Positions 25,188 through 34,434 are shown, numbered from the stretch's first letter. The stretch is DNA of 64,000 bases from Brumimicrobium sp041655765 (GCA_041655765.1 JBBAEU010000001.1:62001-126000), one strand, 5' to 3'. The notes: a model not told the origin generated them from the letters alone. Numbers and translations are program-made.

Positions 25188-26192
25188 TTATTCTTTGATC
25201 AACTCCATTATTCCACCTAAATTCGGTGATAAAATAATTTCTGTTCTTCTATTTTTTGCTCTTCCAGATGCAGTATTGTTGTTTTCTCTCGGGAGAAATT
25301 CACCACGACCAGAAGCTGTTAGTCGTAGCGGATCTACTTGATATTCTTCTTGCAAAATTCGGACAATTTCTGTTGCTCTGTCCACACTTAAATCCCAATT
25401 ATCTTTGTATCTACTTGTACTGATTGGAACGTTGTCTGTGTGTCCTTCAACTAAAATTTGAAACTCTTTATTTTTCTTTAAAACAGAAGCTAATTTCGCC
25501 AAAGCATCTTTCCCCTTTGCTTGAACTTCTGCTTTACCAGATGCAAACATGAGGTTTTCAGACATTAAAATGTAAACTTTTCCGTCTTTTATTTCTGTTT
25601 GTAAATCATCACTTTCAAATCCTAGTAATGCTTCTTTCAATAATTGATTCAACCTTTTGGCTAAAGAGTCTTGTTTTGCAATTTCAGATTCTAAAGATTG
25701 AATTTGCTTTTCTCTTTCTTTTAGAAGAGCCATTTTACTATCTAATTCAGCTTGTTGGATTGCCATACGACGTTCTTTTTCCTTGATGCGTTCGTCGTAT
25801 AAGTGACCTTGATTTAATTTTTCTGTAATTGCTGAAGAATACTGTGTACTTAAATCTAAGTGCTTTTCCTGTAAAGCGTTATGTTCAGTTTTCAATGTTT
25901 TAAATTCTGTAATTAAACTGTCTTTTTCCCTATTTATTGAATTATTTAATGATATTAAACTGTCATTTTTTGAATGAAGAATTTGATTTTGTTGTAAGAA
26001 ATAGTTAGTTTCTTTACTCTTAATTTCCAGTTCATCACACAGTGCGTCACGTTCTTCAACCACAGCAATTAGTCGATTACTACCTGATAACGGTCGGTCT
26101 GGCTTTGCCTCGCCACATTGATAAACAGGAGCACAAGCATATAAGCTCAATAAAGTAACAAAACTTAGAACTGGAAGAATATAATTTTTCAT
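25188..26192 (-). CDS. OmpA-family lipoprotein with coiled coil
   Basis: 334 aa from MKNYILPVLSFVTLLSLYAC (lipobox Cys20). An in-frame start at 26216 is disfavoured because the predicted promoter -7 element (26214-26221) overlaps it. A coiled coil covers about 45-190 (IKEKERRMAIQQAELDSKMALLKEREK), and the C-terminal OmpA peptidoglycan-binding domain is intact (LMFASGKAEVQAKGKDAL, GHTDNVPISTSRYKDNWDLSVDRA, KNRRTEIIL). Probable outer-membrane to cell-wall tether. Motility or secretion roles are possible but not shown. Confidence 0.88.
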   Translation of the reverse strand: MKNYILPVLSFVTLLSLYACAPVYQCGEAKPDRPLSGSNRLIAVVEERDALCDELEIKSKETNYFLQQNQILHSKNDSLISLNNSINREKDSLITEFKTLKTEHNALQEKHLDLSTQYSSAITEKLNQGHLYDERIKEKERRMAIQQAELDSKMALLKEREKQIQSLESEIAKQDSLAKRLNQLLKEALLGFESDDLQTEIKDGKVYILMSENLMFASGKAEVQAKGKDALAKLASVLKKNKEFQILVEGHTDNVPISTSRYKDNWDLSVDRATEIVRILQEEYQVDPLRLTASGRGEFLPRENNNTASGRAKNRRTEIILSPNLGGIMELIKE

Positions 26193-26213
26193 TGTATAAA
26201 TGTTAGTTGACGA

Positions 26214-26245
26214 CAAAAGTACAAAAAACTATTAAACCGTTTCAA
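26214..26245 (-). promoter_or_regulatory. Predicted promoter of the OmpA lipoprotein gene
   Basis: Minus strand TTG (26245-26243), 21 bp spacer, TACTTTTG (26221-26214). Good match to the Bacteroidota pattern; it supports the start at 26192 instead of 26216. Confidence 0.55.
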
Positions 26246-26403
26246 TCAAAGCCACGCTAATTAATTTTATGTTTTGAGGCAATAGTGTTTTCACTAATTA
26301 TACGGTGATATTATGTTTACTGGGCTGATTTTTTTAGCACATATTTGGACTATCTGCGGGAGTTTACCATTTAATATGAATGCAACATTAAAGATTATCC
26401 AAG

Positions 26404-26982
26404 CTAAAATGTTCCTGTTTTTTTTATATTCAATGTTTTATATGATTCAAGTTTATTTAATAACTCATCACTTTTATTGATTTTTATGGCAACTTTTAAA
26501 AAGCAAGAAGCCTCAAAAGTTTGTTCTTTGATAATGGCATCACTACTTTTTACAATTTCCATGATGTGAGGCATGTCGATATAATCAAACCGAAGCTCAA
26601 AGTAATTTTTTACTACTTCAGTAACAATTTTTCCGTTTTCGATAGCTTCTTTAGCCGCTGTCCGATAAGCATTTATGAGTCCACCAACTCCCAACTTTAC
26701 GCCTCCATAATATCGAATAACGCCAATTAAAACGTTTGTTAAATCAAAAGATTGAATCTGACCTAAAATAGGAGCTCCTGCACTATTACTTGGCTCTCCG
26801 TCATCGTTTACTCGAAAAACATATTTCTGAATCCCAAAACGATATGCATAACACAAATGCCGTGCCTGATGATGCGTGTTTCTCCATTCGTTTAAGAAGT
26901 TCTTAACATCTTCTTCATCTCCACAAGGAACAGCAATTCCGATAAACTTAGAACCTTTCTCTTTGTAAATTCCTTCAGACAT
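26404..26982 (-). CDS. IMPACT/YigZ family protein
   Basis: 192 aa from the first in-frame ATG (MSEGIYKEKGSKFIGIAVP). Hallmarks of the YigZ/IMPACT N-terminal domain are clear: THHQARHLCYAYRFG, RVNDDGEPSNSAGAPILGQI, VLIGVIRYYGGVKLGVGGLINAYRTAAKEA. The frame stays open to a TTG at 27045, and the family usually has a TYKTL-like strand just before SEGIYKEKGSKF, here encoded upstream of the ATG, so a non-ATG start between 26982 and 27045 is possible. A TATATTTG element (27050-27043, minus) overlaps the TTG and argues against that one. Molecular role in bacteria is unsettled. Confidence 0.85.
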   Translation of the reverse strand: MSEGIYKEKGSKFIGIAVPCGDEEDVKNFLNEWRNTHHQARHLCYAYRFGIQKYVFRVNDDGEPSNSAGAPILGQIQSFDLTNVLIGVIRYYGGVKLGVGGLINAYRTAAKEAIENGKIVTEVVKNYFELRFDYIDMPHIMEIVKSSDAIIKEQTFEASCFLKVAIKINKSDELLNKLESYKTLNIKKTGTF

Positions 26983-27071
26983 TCCTTTTAATGTTTTGTA
27001 TGTTGTTGGTATTTTCAGTACTTTTGATTTTAAATTGATTTGCAAATATACTAAAGTAGATTCTGAATCTA

Positions 27072-27584
27072 ATGAATAGACAGTTTGTTCTCTTATTTTT
27101 GTCCTTTTTCTTTCTTATGTCTTGTAAGAAAGAGAAACAATCTTGTAGCGATGGAATCTTTGACCCAAAATATGAGGAAGAAATGGATTGTGGAGGGGTT
27201 TGTCCGCCATGTAACTTTGTTCCGACGCTAATACCATCTTTTTTGTTTGCAAAAATCAATAATAAAGAAGTGCATTTCGAAACTTTTGGAGTCACAAAGA
27301 ACCAAACATACAATTTATTTTTTAGCAACGATAGCATACAAGTTGTCATCAATTTTGGAGAAGAAGATATATTGGGTGGAAGAGAAGGGGAAGTACTTGG
27401 TTCTAATGCCTTTTATAAAAACTTACCATATTCAACTTTGGTTGAGGGATCCGCCGTTTTTTCAGAATTAGATACAAATGAAAAATTCATTACGGGTTAT
27501 TTTAGGGCGAAATTTCTCTCTGATAATCAGTATGACACATTGTTTATTGAGGATGGTGAATTTAAGAGGGCAAAATGGTATTAA
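27072..27584 (+). CDS. Small lipoprotein of unknown function
   Basis: 170 aa with lipobox Cys18 (FFFLMSCKKEK). Right after the anchor is a Cys-rich segment, CSDGIFDPKYEEEMDCGGVCPPC, a version of the C-DGI-N-DE-VDCGG-C-C module seen in many Bacteroidota surface proteins. The rest is beta-rich (VVINFGEEDILGGREGEVLG). No enzymatic motif. The gene is divergent from the IMPACT gene and 21 bp before the DAHP synthase start. Confidence 0.7.
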   Translation: MNRQFVLLFLSFFFLMSCKKEKQSCSDGIFDPKYEEEMDCGGVCPPCNFVPTLIPSFLFAKINNKEVHFETFGVTKNQTYNLFFSNDSIQVVINFGEEDILGGREGEVLGSNAFYKNLPYSTLVEGSAVFSELDTNEKFITGYFRAKFLSDNQYDTLFIEDGEFKRAKWY

Positions 27585-27605
27585 TCGATTTTGAATAAAC
27601 AAAGA

Positions 27606-28679
27606 ATGAATCTACAAGAAAGAATATGGCAACATTCACGTCCTTTTGTAATTGCAGGGCCATGTAGCGTTGAAAGTCAGAGTCAAATGATGACAGTTGC
27701 AAAAGAAATTCATGAGAATTTTAAAATTTCTTTACTGAGAGCAGGAGTTTGGAAACCACGAACTCGACCAGATTCATTTGAAGGTGTAGGTAAAATTGGG
27801 TTGTCTTGGCTTGTGGAAGCAGGGAAAAGCATAGGTGTCCCCGTAGCAACGGAAGTTGCTAATTCGCATCATGTAGAATTGGCACTCAAAGCAGGTGTAG
27901 ATGTGTTGTGGATTGGCGCAAGAACTACTGTGAATCCTTTTGCTGTACAAGAGGTAGCAGATTCACTCATAGGTGTTGATATTCCGATAATGATTAAAAA
28001 TCCGATTAATCCTGATTTGAATTTGTGGATTGGGGCTTTTGAAAGATTCCAAAATGCAGGATTTGAAGATTTAACAGCAATTCACAGAGGTTTTTCAGTA
28101 TATAATCACCCGAAATATAGAAATGAACCCAATTGGGAAATTCCGATTGCTTTGATGGAAAAAATGCCTCAGATTCCAATTATTTGCGATCCAAGCCATA
28201 TTTCTGGTAAAAGAGAAAGGTTGTTTCCTGTTGCACAAAAATCTATGGATTTGAATTTTTCAGGATTGATGATTGAAACACATTCAAACCCAAACGAGGC
28301 ATGGTCAGATAAAGAACAGCAAATAACGCCAAAAGGATTGGCGGATTTATTAAACCGTTTAGTTCTTCGAAAATCAATGATTAAAGAAGAAGGTCTAATG
28401 TATATGGAACTTCAAAGAAATAAAATTTCAGAGATTGATGATCAGATATTCTTCTTATTAAAAAATCGAATGGAATTGGCTGAAGAAGTAGGCGATTATA
28501 AAAGAGAAAAAGGAATTACAATCTTGCAAACTGAACACTGGATGGAAATAATTAATCAACGACTTGTGCAAGCAGATAAATTGGGTCTGTCACAAGAGTT
28601 TATGCGGGAGATTCTAGACGCCATTCATCAGGAATCAATTCGCCATCAAAATATGGTGATGAACAAGAGTAAGGAATAA
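27606..28679 (+). CDS. Bifunctional DAHP synthase / chorismate mutase (type II)
   Basis: 357 aa from the ATG at 27606; an in-frame TTG at 27591 would add five residues. The N-terminal part (about 1-260) is a DAHP synthase of the KDPG-aldolase-like class (FVIAGPCSVESQSQM, RAGVWKPRTRPDSFEGVG, IICDPSHISGKRE). The C-terminal part (about 265-350) is an AroQ chorismate mutase (MELQRNKISEIDDQIFFLLKNRMELAEEVGDYKRE). It catalyses the first step of the shikimate pathway and the chorismate-to-prephenate step; the mutase domain often serves as the feedback sensor in this Bacteroidota fusion. Confidence 0.93.
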   Translation: MNLQERIWQHSRPFVIAGPCSVESQSQMMTVAKEIHENFKISLLRAGVWKPRTRPDSFEGVGKIGLSWLVEAGKSIGVPVATEVANSHHVELALKAGVDVLWIGARTTVNPFAVQEVADSLIGVDIPIMIKNPINPDLNLWIGAFERFQNAGFEDLTAIHRGFSVYNHPKYRNEPNWEIPIALMEKMPQIPIICDPSHISGKRERLFPVAQKSMDLNFSGLMIETHSNPNEAWSDKEQQITPKGLADLLNRLVLRKSMIKEEGLMYMELQRNKISEIDDQIFFLLKNRMELAEEVGDYKREKGITILQTEHWMEIINQRLVQADKLGLSQEFMREILDAIHQESIRHQNMVMNKSKE

Positions 28680-28756
28680 GAATACGAAGTATTTTGCGTG
28701 AAAAACAACTTTTTTCAAAAAATAATGAGTAGAATCCACGAAAAAAATCTAAATAA

Positions 28757-28787
28757 TTGTGTTAAAAATATTATTAGATTATCTTTG
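28757..28787 (+). promoter_or_regulatory. Predicted promoter of ppa
   Basis: TTG (28757-28759), 20 bp spacer, TATCTTTG (28780-28787), 29 bp before the start codon. Confidence 0.55.
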
Positions 28788-28816
28788 CCGAGTTAAATAC
28801 AAAAACTAAAGAAACT

Positions 28817-29329
28817 ATGTCAACATTCGACGCTTTTATTGAAATTCCTTCAAAGAGTAGGGTAAAATATGAATACGATTTTAAGTATAAAAAAATTCGA
28901 TTTGATCGTTTATTGTATTCCAGTTTGCAATATCCAACGGAATACGGATTTATACCGAATACTTTAGCAGAAGATGGCGATCCATTAGATGTTTTGGTTT
29001 TAACAGCAGAACCATTAATTCCAGGTGTCTTGATTGAACTTAAAGCAATCGGTGTAATGTACATGGTTGATGGTGGAGATAATGATGATAAAATCGTTTG
29101 TGTTCCTGTTGATGATCCACAATTTAATAATTTTGAAGATATCAACGATGTGAACGATCACCTAAAAAAGGAAATTGAAGAATTCTTTAAAACATATAAA
29201 AATTTAGAAGGCAAAAGAGTTGAAACCAAAGGGTTTGCTGATAGAAGAACAGCAGAACAAATGGTTGAAAAATGTAAAGTCAGATACAATAATCTTCCAG
29301 CTGATAAAAAATGGGAATGTGAATTGTAA
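28817..29329 (+). CDS. ppa: Inorganic pyrophosphatase
   Basis: 170-aa family I soluble pyrophosphatase, hydrolysing PPi to drive biosynthetic reactions. Active-site segments are intact: SRVKYEYDFKYKKIRFDRLLYSSLQYPTEYGFIPNT and the signature EDGDPLDVLVL with the metal-binding Asp residues, then DDKIVCVPVDDP. Length is standard. It has its own promoter (28757-28787) and terminator (29373-29410). Confidence 0.97.
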   Translation: MSTFDAFIEIPSKSRVKYEYDFKYKKIRFDRLLYSSLQYPTEYGFIPNTLAEDGDPLDVLVLTAEPLIPGVLIELKAIGVMYMVDGGDNDDKIVCVPVDDPQFNNFEDINDVNDHLKKEIEEFFKTYKNLEGKRVETKGFADRRTAEQMVEKCKVRYNNLPADKKWECEL

Positions 29330-29372
29330 TCTTGATTACACGCTTCAAGAACGTTTAAATAGATTGTACTTT

Positions 29373-29410
29373 AAAAAACGTCTTCGGTTAATTTATCGTT
29401 GACGTTTTTT
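29373..29410 (+). terminator. Terminator after ppa
   Basis: AAAAAACGTC and GACGTTTTTT pair around an 18-nt loop; the stem ends in a T-run. Confidence 0.6.
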
Positions 29411-29528
29411 GTTTTAACATGATGTGCCTATAAACCAATTATATAGGGTGCATTTCTCTCCCAATATATACCTTAATTTATAATTGGATTAAATATAAAT
29501 GTCTTGAGAAACATGAAATAAAATTAAA

Positions 29529-29563
29529 TTGGTCTTTTTTATCCAATTTAGTTTTTATATTTG
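29529..29563 (+). promoter_or_regulatory. Predicted promoter of the MbnP-MbnH-like pair
   Basis: TTG (29529-29531) and TATATTTG (29556-29563) with a 24-bp spacer, slightly long. The predicted 5' leader is about 90 nt. Confidence 0.4.
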
Positions 29564-29657
29564 TTCTGTATGGATTTATTAATAAGATACTAAAATAAGT
29601 GGTTGTTTTTTTTAATAAAAATCACTAAGTTTATATAAACTTTATAAATTAAAAACT

Positions 29658-30464
29658 ATGAAACCAATAGGTACTTTAAAATTCGTAATAATAATGTTTC
29701 TTTTTGTTACAACTACTTTTTCGTGTAAGAAAGATGAACCCAAACCAGATAATAATACGACTGATGTAGGTAAGGCAGTAACCTTTAATTTTAAAGCCAC
29801 TGTTAATCAATCATCAGACTTTATGAATCAAGGGATAATTTTTCAAAACGCCTTTGGAAATGAATTTGGAGTGACCAAATTAAGGTATTTAATCTCAGAT
29901 ATTACTTTGAATAAGACTGATGGTACCTCACATACTATTGATGGTTATCATTATATTGATATGGACGACGCTGGTACAATTAGTTTTACGCCTTCTGAAA
30001 AAATCACTTCTGGAAATTATGAATCTATTGATATCGTATTCGGTCTGATTCCTGATAAAAACATTTCTTTTGCTTATCCTGAATTGAATCAAATTTCTTG
30101 GAATTGGCCAGATGCCATGGGCGGTGGTTACCATTTTATGCAATTGGAAGGTAATTTTATTGATAATTCTGGAGATCCTGCGGCCTACTTAACACATTTA
30201 GGTCCAACCGTTAATCCGAGTACAAGTGAAGTTATCAATAATGATGTTCGTCTTGAACTGATTAAAAATTTCGTCGTAGCACAAGGAGATACTGATGTTT
30301 CTATCGATATTGAAATGAATATAGACGAATGGTTTACAAACCCAAATACCATTGATTTTAATCAATTTGGAGCCATGATAATGGGGAATTATGATGCACA
30401 AATCCAATTCCAAGCAAATGGGGAGGTTGGTGTATTTAAGGTTGGCGATGTAATAAGTAACTAA
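29658..30464 (+). CDS. MbnP-like copper-binding lipoprotein
   Basis: 268-aa lipoprotein (Cys23, TTTFSCKKDE). It matches the MbnP family by pattern: VTFNFKATVNQ at the start, LRYLISDITLNKTDGT, YHYIDMDDAGTISF, IDIVFGLIPDKN, and the conserved ISWNWPDAMGGGYHFMQLEG segment. In methanotrophs, MbnP binds copper after its partner MbnH converts a Trp to kynurenine. Trp148 and Trp150 in SWNWP are candidates here. The next gene, 16 bp downstream, encodes the di-haem partner. Likely in the periplasm or on the outer membrane; function by homology and context. Confidence 0.82.
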   Translation: MKPIGTLKFVIIMFLFVTTTFSCKKDEPKPDNNTTDVGKAVTFNFKATVNQSSDFMNQGIIFQNAFGNEFGVTKLRYLISDITLNKTDGTSHTIDGYHYIDMDDAGTISFTPSEKITSGNYESIDIVFGLIPDKNISFAYPELNQISWNWPDAMGGGYHFMQLEGNFIDNSGDPAAYLTHLGPTVNPSTSEVINNDVRLELIKNFVVAQGDTDVSIDIEMNIDEWFTNPNTIDFNQFGAMIMGNYDAQIQFQANGEVGVFKVGDVISN

Positions 30465-30480
30465 TAAAAAATAGAACACT

Positions 30481-31632
30481 ATGAAAACAACGGGCAACAG
30501 AATTATCAAAGTTTTTTTCTTAATTGTAATAATTTTTGTAACGTTGCCCTCTTGTAAAAAGGGTAAAATTACACCAGTAGATACAAATAACCCAAACCCT
30601 GGGGGCGGAGTTAATAACCCGTATGTGCCGACAGAACCGTATAATCCGACAAATTTTTATATTCCATACTCTTACTTATTCCTCGAGCGTTTGTCGCCCA
30701 TGCAGATTCCAACCGATAACCCAATGACAGAAGAAGGCGTGGCTTTGGGAAGAAAGTTGTTTTACGACAATATTCTTTCTGGAAGCAATAACATGTCTTG
30801 CGCCTCTTGTCACAATCCACAAAAAGCGTTTAGTGACAGTCCAAATGCTTTAACAACAGTTGCTGGTTCTTCCACAACGAGAAATTCACCTGCAATTATT
30901 AATTCTGGCTGGGCTACAAGGTTGTTTTTTGATGGTCGAGCAACTTATCCTGCACTTGAAAACCAAGCATATCAACCCGTAACGAATCCAGATGAAATGC
31001 ATTCACTTTCTTGGGTCGAAGTAGTGAACAAATTATCACAAACGACTGATTATCCAGAGTTGTTTTATAAAGCTTTTGGCATTGTGACAATTGATTCTAC
31101 GTACGTTGTAAAAGCGCTTGCGCAATTTGAAAGAACACTAATTTCAGATAATTCTCGAATGGACAAATATTTGGCAGGACAAGGAACGCTGAATGCTGAT
31201 GAGTTAGCAGGGTTAGACCTCTTTTTATCAGAGGTGGGCGATTGCTTTCATTGTCATGGAGGACCAGGAAATCCATTGTGGACAGATAATAACTTTTACG
31301 ACATTGGTTTAGATCCTGTTTATACAGATTTAGGACTTGGAGCAATCACAGGAAACCCAAGTGATAATGGTAAATTTAAAGTTCCAACCTTGCGAAATTT
31401 GATTTTTACAGGACCATATATGCATGATGGACGATTTGAAACTTTGGAGGAAGTAATTGAATTTTATAGTACTGGCATTAACAATACACCAAATTTAGAT
31501 CCAAATATTGCTTGGCGTGTTAACCAAGGTGGTGCGAATTTCACTCAAGAACAAAAAGACCAATTATTGGCGTTTTTAAAAACATTGACAGATAGCACTT
31601 TTATTAATAAACCGGAATTTCAAGCACCTTAA
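30481..31632 (+). CDS. MbnH/MauG-like di-haem cytochrome c peroxidase-family lipoprotein
   Basis: 383-aa lipoprotein (Cys25, LPSCKKG) with two c-type haem motifs: CASCH at 107-111 and CFHCH at 255-259. Flanking sequences are those of the bacterial cytochrome c peroxidase/MauG superfamily (EEGVALGRKLFYDNILSG, NSPAIINSGWATRLFFDGRATYPALENQAYQPV, VPTLRNLIFTGPYMHDGRFETLEEVI). Paired with an MbnP-like gene it is best read as MbnH, which oxidises a Trp in MbnP to kynurenine through a high-valent iron state. A conventional peroxide-scavenging role is the alternative. Confidence 0.86.
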   Translation: MKTTGNRIIKVFFLIVIIFVTLPSCKKGKITPVDTNNPNPGGGVNNPYVPTEPYNPTNFYIPYSYLFLERLSPMQIPTDNPMTEEGVALGRKLFYDNILSGSNNMSCASCHNPQKAFSDSPNALTTVAGSSTTRNSPAIINSGWATRLFFDGRATYPALENQAYQPVTNPDEMHSLSWVEVVNKLSQTTDYPELFYKAFGIVTIDSTYVVKALAQFERTLISDNSRMDKYLAGQGTLNADELAGLDLFLSEVGDCFHCHGGPGNPLWTDNNFYDIGLDPVYTDLGLGAITGNPSDNGKFKVPTLRNLIFTGPYMHDGRFETLEEVIEFYSTGINNTPNLDPNIAWRVNQGGANFTQEQKDQLLAFLKTLTDSTFINKPEFQAP

Positions 31633-31710
31633 TGGTGAAAGTACGAAAGTTCTAAGATTATTTTTTTTTTGATTTTGACGACATAAATTCTTTTTGTACT
31701 TTTATCAGTA

Positions 31711-33171
31711 ATGTCTGAAAATCGAAACATATTTACACTAACCAAACTGAATCGTTCGTTAGAAAATTTATTCTGGGAAAAATTCTCTCAGAGTAATTTT
31801 TGGATTACTGCTGAGATATCTAAAACCAATCAAAAAAATGGACATTGGTATATTGAATTGGTGGATAGCGTGGATGGTAAAGTTACCGCTAAAAGTCGTG
31901 CGACAATTTGGTCAACAACCTTCCAGTCAATTGCTGAAAGAATTGGTGTAAGAGAATTAGTGAGCATTCTTCAAGATGGAAATAATATCTTAATGAGTGT
32001 AAAAATCGAGTATCATAAGATTTACGGTCTTTCATTGCGAATTCAAGATATTGACCCAAATTATTCCTATGGAGAAATTGAACGGAAGCGACAAGAAGTT
32101 ATAAAGAAGCTCAAAACAGTTGGTATTTTTGATAATCAAAAGAAAGTTCATCTACCACTGATAATCAAAAGAATAGCCTTGATTGGTTCACCCAATACTT
32201 CTGGCTATCGAGATTTCTTGAATGAATTGTTTAACAACTATGATTTCAACAATTTTAAAATAAAAGAATTTCCTGTTCGCGTTCAAGGTCAAGAAGCTGT
32301 TTCTGAAATTGTAAATGCGATTCATGAAGCCAACTTATTTGATGCCGAAGTAATTGTGATTTTACGTGGTGGCGGAAGTAAGATTGATTTAGCTTTGTTT
32401 GATGATTATCTAATTGCAGAAGCTATTTGTCATTCACATTTACCTGTGTTAACTGGAATTGGCCACGAAACTGATGAAGTTGTTGCAGATTTGGTTGCCC
32501 GTCAGTATTTTATTACACCAACAGCTGTAGGTCAACATATTCAATATGGGATTCAATCTTTTAAAGAAATAATGAGAGATTTACACGATAGAACCATTCA
32601 TAAAGCACAACAATTGGTAGGAGAGAGTAGAACAGAATTTTCACATTACAACAATTATTTATCGCATTTTGCCATTCAGTTGATTCATTCTTGGAGATCA
32701 AAATTCCGAGATATTGAATTTGAGGTGCTTACAAATAGTAAAAATTTGTTGTTTACAGGTAAAGATTTTCTCTATAATTTAAGTCATTCCGTTTCTTTTG
32801 AATTGAACAAATTGGTTCAGCAAAACAACAATGAATTGGATTATATAATGAATCAGATTCAAATTTCAACCTCTCAAAATATCTATTTAGAAAAAGAACT
32901 AAATTTGAAAAATTTGGTAGATAAAACCCAACTTTTAAGTTTACAATTTGTTGAGAAGGAAAGGGTAGTGATAAATACGCAAGCAGAGTTGCTGGCTTTG
33001 TTGAATCCTTTAAAGATTTTGTTGTCAGGTTATACGATATCTACAATTAATAACCAAGACGTTAAAGATGTTGATATAAAAGTAGGAGATGAAATGAAAA
33101 CCTTGTCTTCTCGTTATATAATTACAAGTAAAATTATTGCAAAAGAAGAAAACACAGATGGAAATAACTAA
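31711..33171 (+). CDS. xseA: Exodeoxyribonuclease VII large subunit
   Basis: 486 aa. An N-terminal OB fold (FWITAEISKTNQKNGHWYIELVD) and the catalytic core (IALIGSPNTSGYRDFLNEL, EVIVILRGGGSKIDLALFDDYLIAEAICHSHLPVLTGIGHETDEVVADLVA) identify XseA, followed by a long helical region at about 290-430. The complex degrades single-stranded DNA in repair. It is somewhat divergent but complete. The xseB start overlaps its end by 14 bp. Confidence 0.93.
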   Translation: MSENRNIFTLTKLNRSLENLFWEKFSQSNFWITAEISKTNQKNGHWYIELVDSVDGKVTAKSRATIWSTTFQSIAERIGVRELVSILQDGNNILMSVKIEYHKIYGLSLRIQDIDPNYSYGEIERKRQEVIKKLKTVGIFDNQKKVHLPLIIKRIALIGSPNTSGYRDFLNELFNNYDFNNFKIKEFPVRVQGQEAVSEIVNAIHEANLFDAEVIVILRGGGSKIDLALFDDYLIAEAICHSHLPVLTGIGHETDEVVADLVARQYFITPTAVGQHIQYGIQSFKEIMRDLHDRTIHKAQQLVGESRTEFSHYNNYLSHFAIQLIHSWRSKFRDIEFEVLTNSKNLLFTGKDFLYNLSHSVSFELNKLVQQNNNELDYIMNQIQISTSQNIYLEKELNLKNLVDKTQLLSLQFVEKERVVINTQAELLALLNPLKILLSGYTISTINNQDVKDVDIKVGDEMKTLSSRYIITSKIIAKEENTDGNN

Positions 33172-33367
33172 AGAAACTACATACGAAGAAGCGCTTCAAA
33201 GATTAAAAAAAATTGTTGAAAAATTAGAAGCGAAAGAAGTAAAAATTGATGATTTATCTAAAACAGTGACAGAGGCCAAATTGCTCGTTGATTTTTGTCG
33301 CAAAAAACTTGATAAAACAGAAGAAGACATAAAGCGGATTATAGATCCAGAAGAGCAAAATGAGTAA
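33158..33367 (+). CDS. xseB: Exodeoxyribonuclease VII small subunit
   Basis: 69 aa from MEITKETTYEEALQRLKKIVEKLE; an upstream in-frame start at 33137 would only add Lys-rich residues inside xseA. The short helical YEEALQRLKKIVEKLEAKEVKIDDLSK pattern is diagnostic of XseB, which binds XseA. The end overlaps dinB by 8 bp, forming the xseA-xseB-dinB operon. Confidence 0.92.
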   Translation: MEITKETTYEEALQRLKKIVEKLEAKEVKIDDLSKTVTEAKLLVDFCRKKLDKTEEDIKRIIDPEEQNE

Positions 33368-34433
33368 GGAATTTCGGAAAATAATTCACATTGATATGGA
33401 TGCTTTTTATGCATCTATAGAGCAGCGAGACAATCCTGAATTAAGAGGTGTACCAATTGCCGTTGGAGGAACGGGTGGGAGAGGCGTTGTGGCAACAGCA
33501 AGTTATGAAGCTAGAAAATATGGTATTCATTCTGCGATGCCAGCACACCTTGCGTTACGAATATATCCGCGTTTGGTATTTGTTCAGCCAAACTTTGAAA
33601 AATATCAGCAAGTATCAGCAAAAATTCATGAGATTTTCCGTCGTTACACGCCTATTATTGAACCACTTTCTTTAGATGAAGCCTTTTTGGATGTAACATA
33701 TTCTGATTTCCACCTTCCTTCGGCAACTTTGCTTGCAAAGCAAATAAAGAAAGATATACAAGAAGAGCTCAATCTCATTGCTTCAGCTGGAATTTCCTAC
33801 AATAAATTTTTGGCAAAAATCGCCTCAGACCAAGATAAACCTGATGGATTATTTGTGATTTTACCCGAACAAGGTCCAGAATTTATTAAAGAATTACCCA
33901 TCGAAAAATTCTTTGGCGTGGGTAAAGTAACCGCCGAAAGAATGAAAGATAATGATATTTTTAAAGGTGCTGATTTATTGAGATTTTCTAAAATTGAACT
34001 GTATCAGTTATTTGGGAAAATGGGCGGATTTCTATACAATATCGCTCGTGGAATTGATTATCGAGAAGTAAAATCTGAAAGAAAGCGAAAAAGTGTCGGT
34101 GTAGAATCAACTTTTCCCAATGACATTGTAGATGAAATTGTAATTATCGAACGATTTACACAAATTTTTGAGGCTTGGTGGAAACGATATCAATCACACC
34201 AAAAAAGTGGAAAATCTGTAACGTTAAAAGTGAGAAATCAAGATTTTGAAACGCTTACACGCTCATTTACAGATGAAAATTATATCACTGATAAATTGAA
34301 AGTCAGAGCCCAACTAGAAGAACTCCTTTTTGAAACCATAGAATTGGGAGCACCTTTACGTTTGTTAGGAATTTCTATAAGCGGGTTTGAAACCAATGAA
34401 GAAGGTATCGGGAGACAATTAACGTTGTGGTAA
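33360..34433 (+). CDS. dinB: DNA polymerase IV (Y-family translesion polymerase)
   Basis: 357 aa. Catalytic motifs are present: HIDMDAFYASIEQRDNPELRGVPIAVGG (first metal-binding Asp near residue 12, with the steric-gate region following) and IEPLSLDEAFLDVT. The finger and thumb regions (GVVATASYEARKYGIHSAMP, IASAGISYNKFLAKIASDQDKPDGL) and the C-terminal little-finger domain follow. It is error-prone lesion bypass polymerase. There is no C-terminal beta-clamp extension beyond the final GRQLTLW, itself similar to a clamp-binding peptide. Overlaps xseB by 8 bp. Confidence 0.95.
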   Translation: MSKEFRKIIHIDMDAFYASIEQRDNPELRGVPIAVGGTGGRGVVATASYEARKYGIHSAMPAHLALRIYPRLVFVQPNFEKYQQVSAKIHEIFRRYTPIIEPLSLDEAFLDVTYSDFHLPSATLLAKQIKKDIQEELNLIASAGISYNKFLAKIASDQDKPDGLFVILPEQGPEFIKELPIEKFFGVGKVTAERMKDNDIFKGADLLRFSKIELYQLFGKMGGFLYNIARGIDYREVKSERKRKSVGVESTFPNDIVDEIVIIERFTQIFEAWWKRYQSHQKSGKSVTLKVRNQDFETLTRSFTDENYITDKLKVRAQLEELLFETIELGAPLRLLGISISGFETNEEGIGRQLTLW

Positions 34434-34434
34434 A

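Larger units (their letters stand above)
29330..29657 (+). other. Intergenic region between ppa and the MbnP-like gene
   Basis: 328 bp. It holds the ppa terminator (29373-29410) and a promoter-like element for the MbnP-like gene (29529-29563). No copper-responsive operator that I can recognise and no small gene. Confidence 0.5.
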
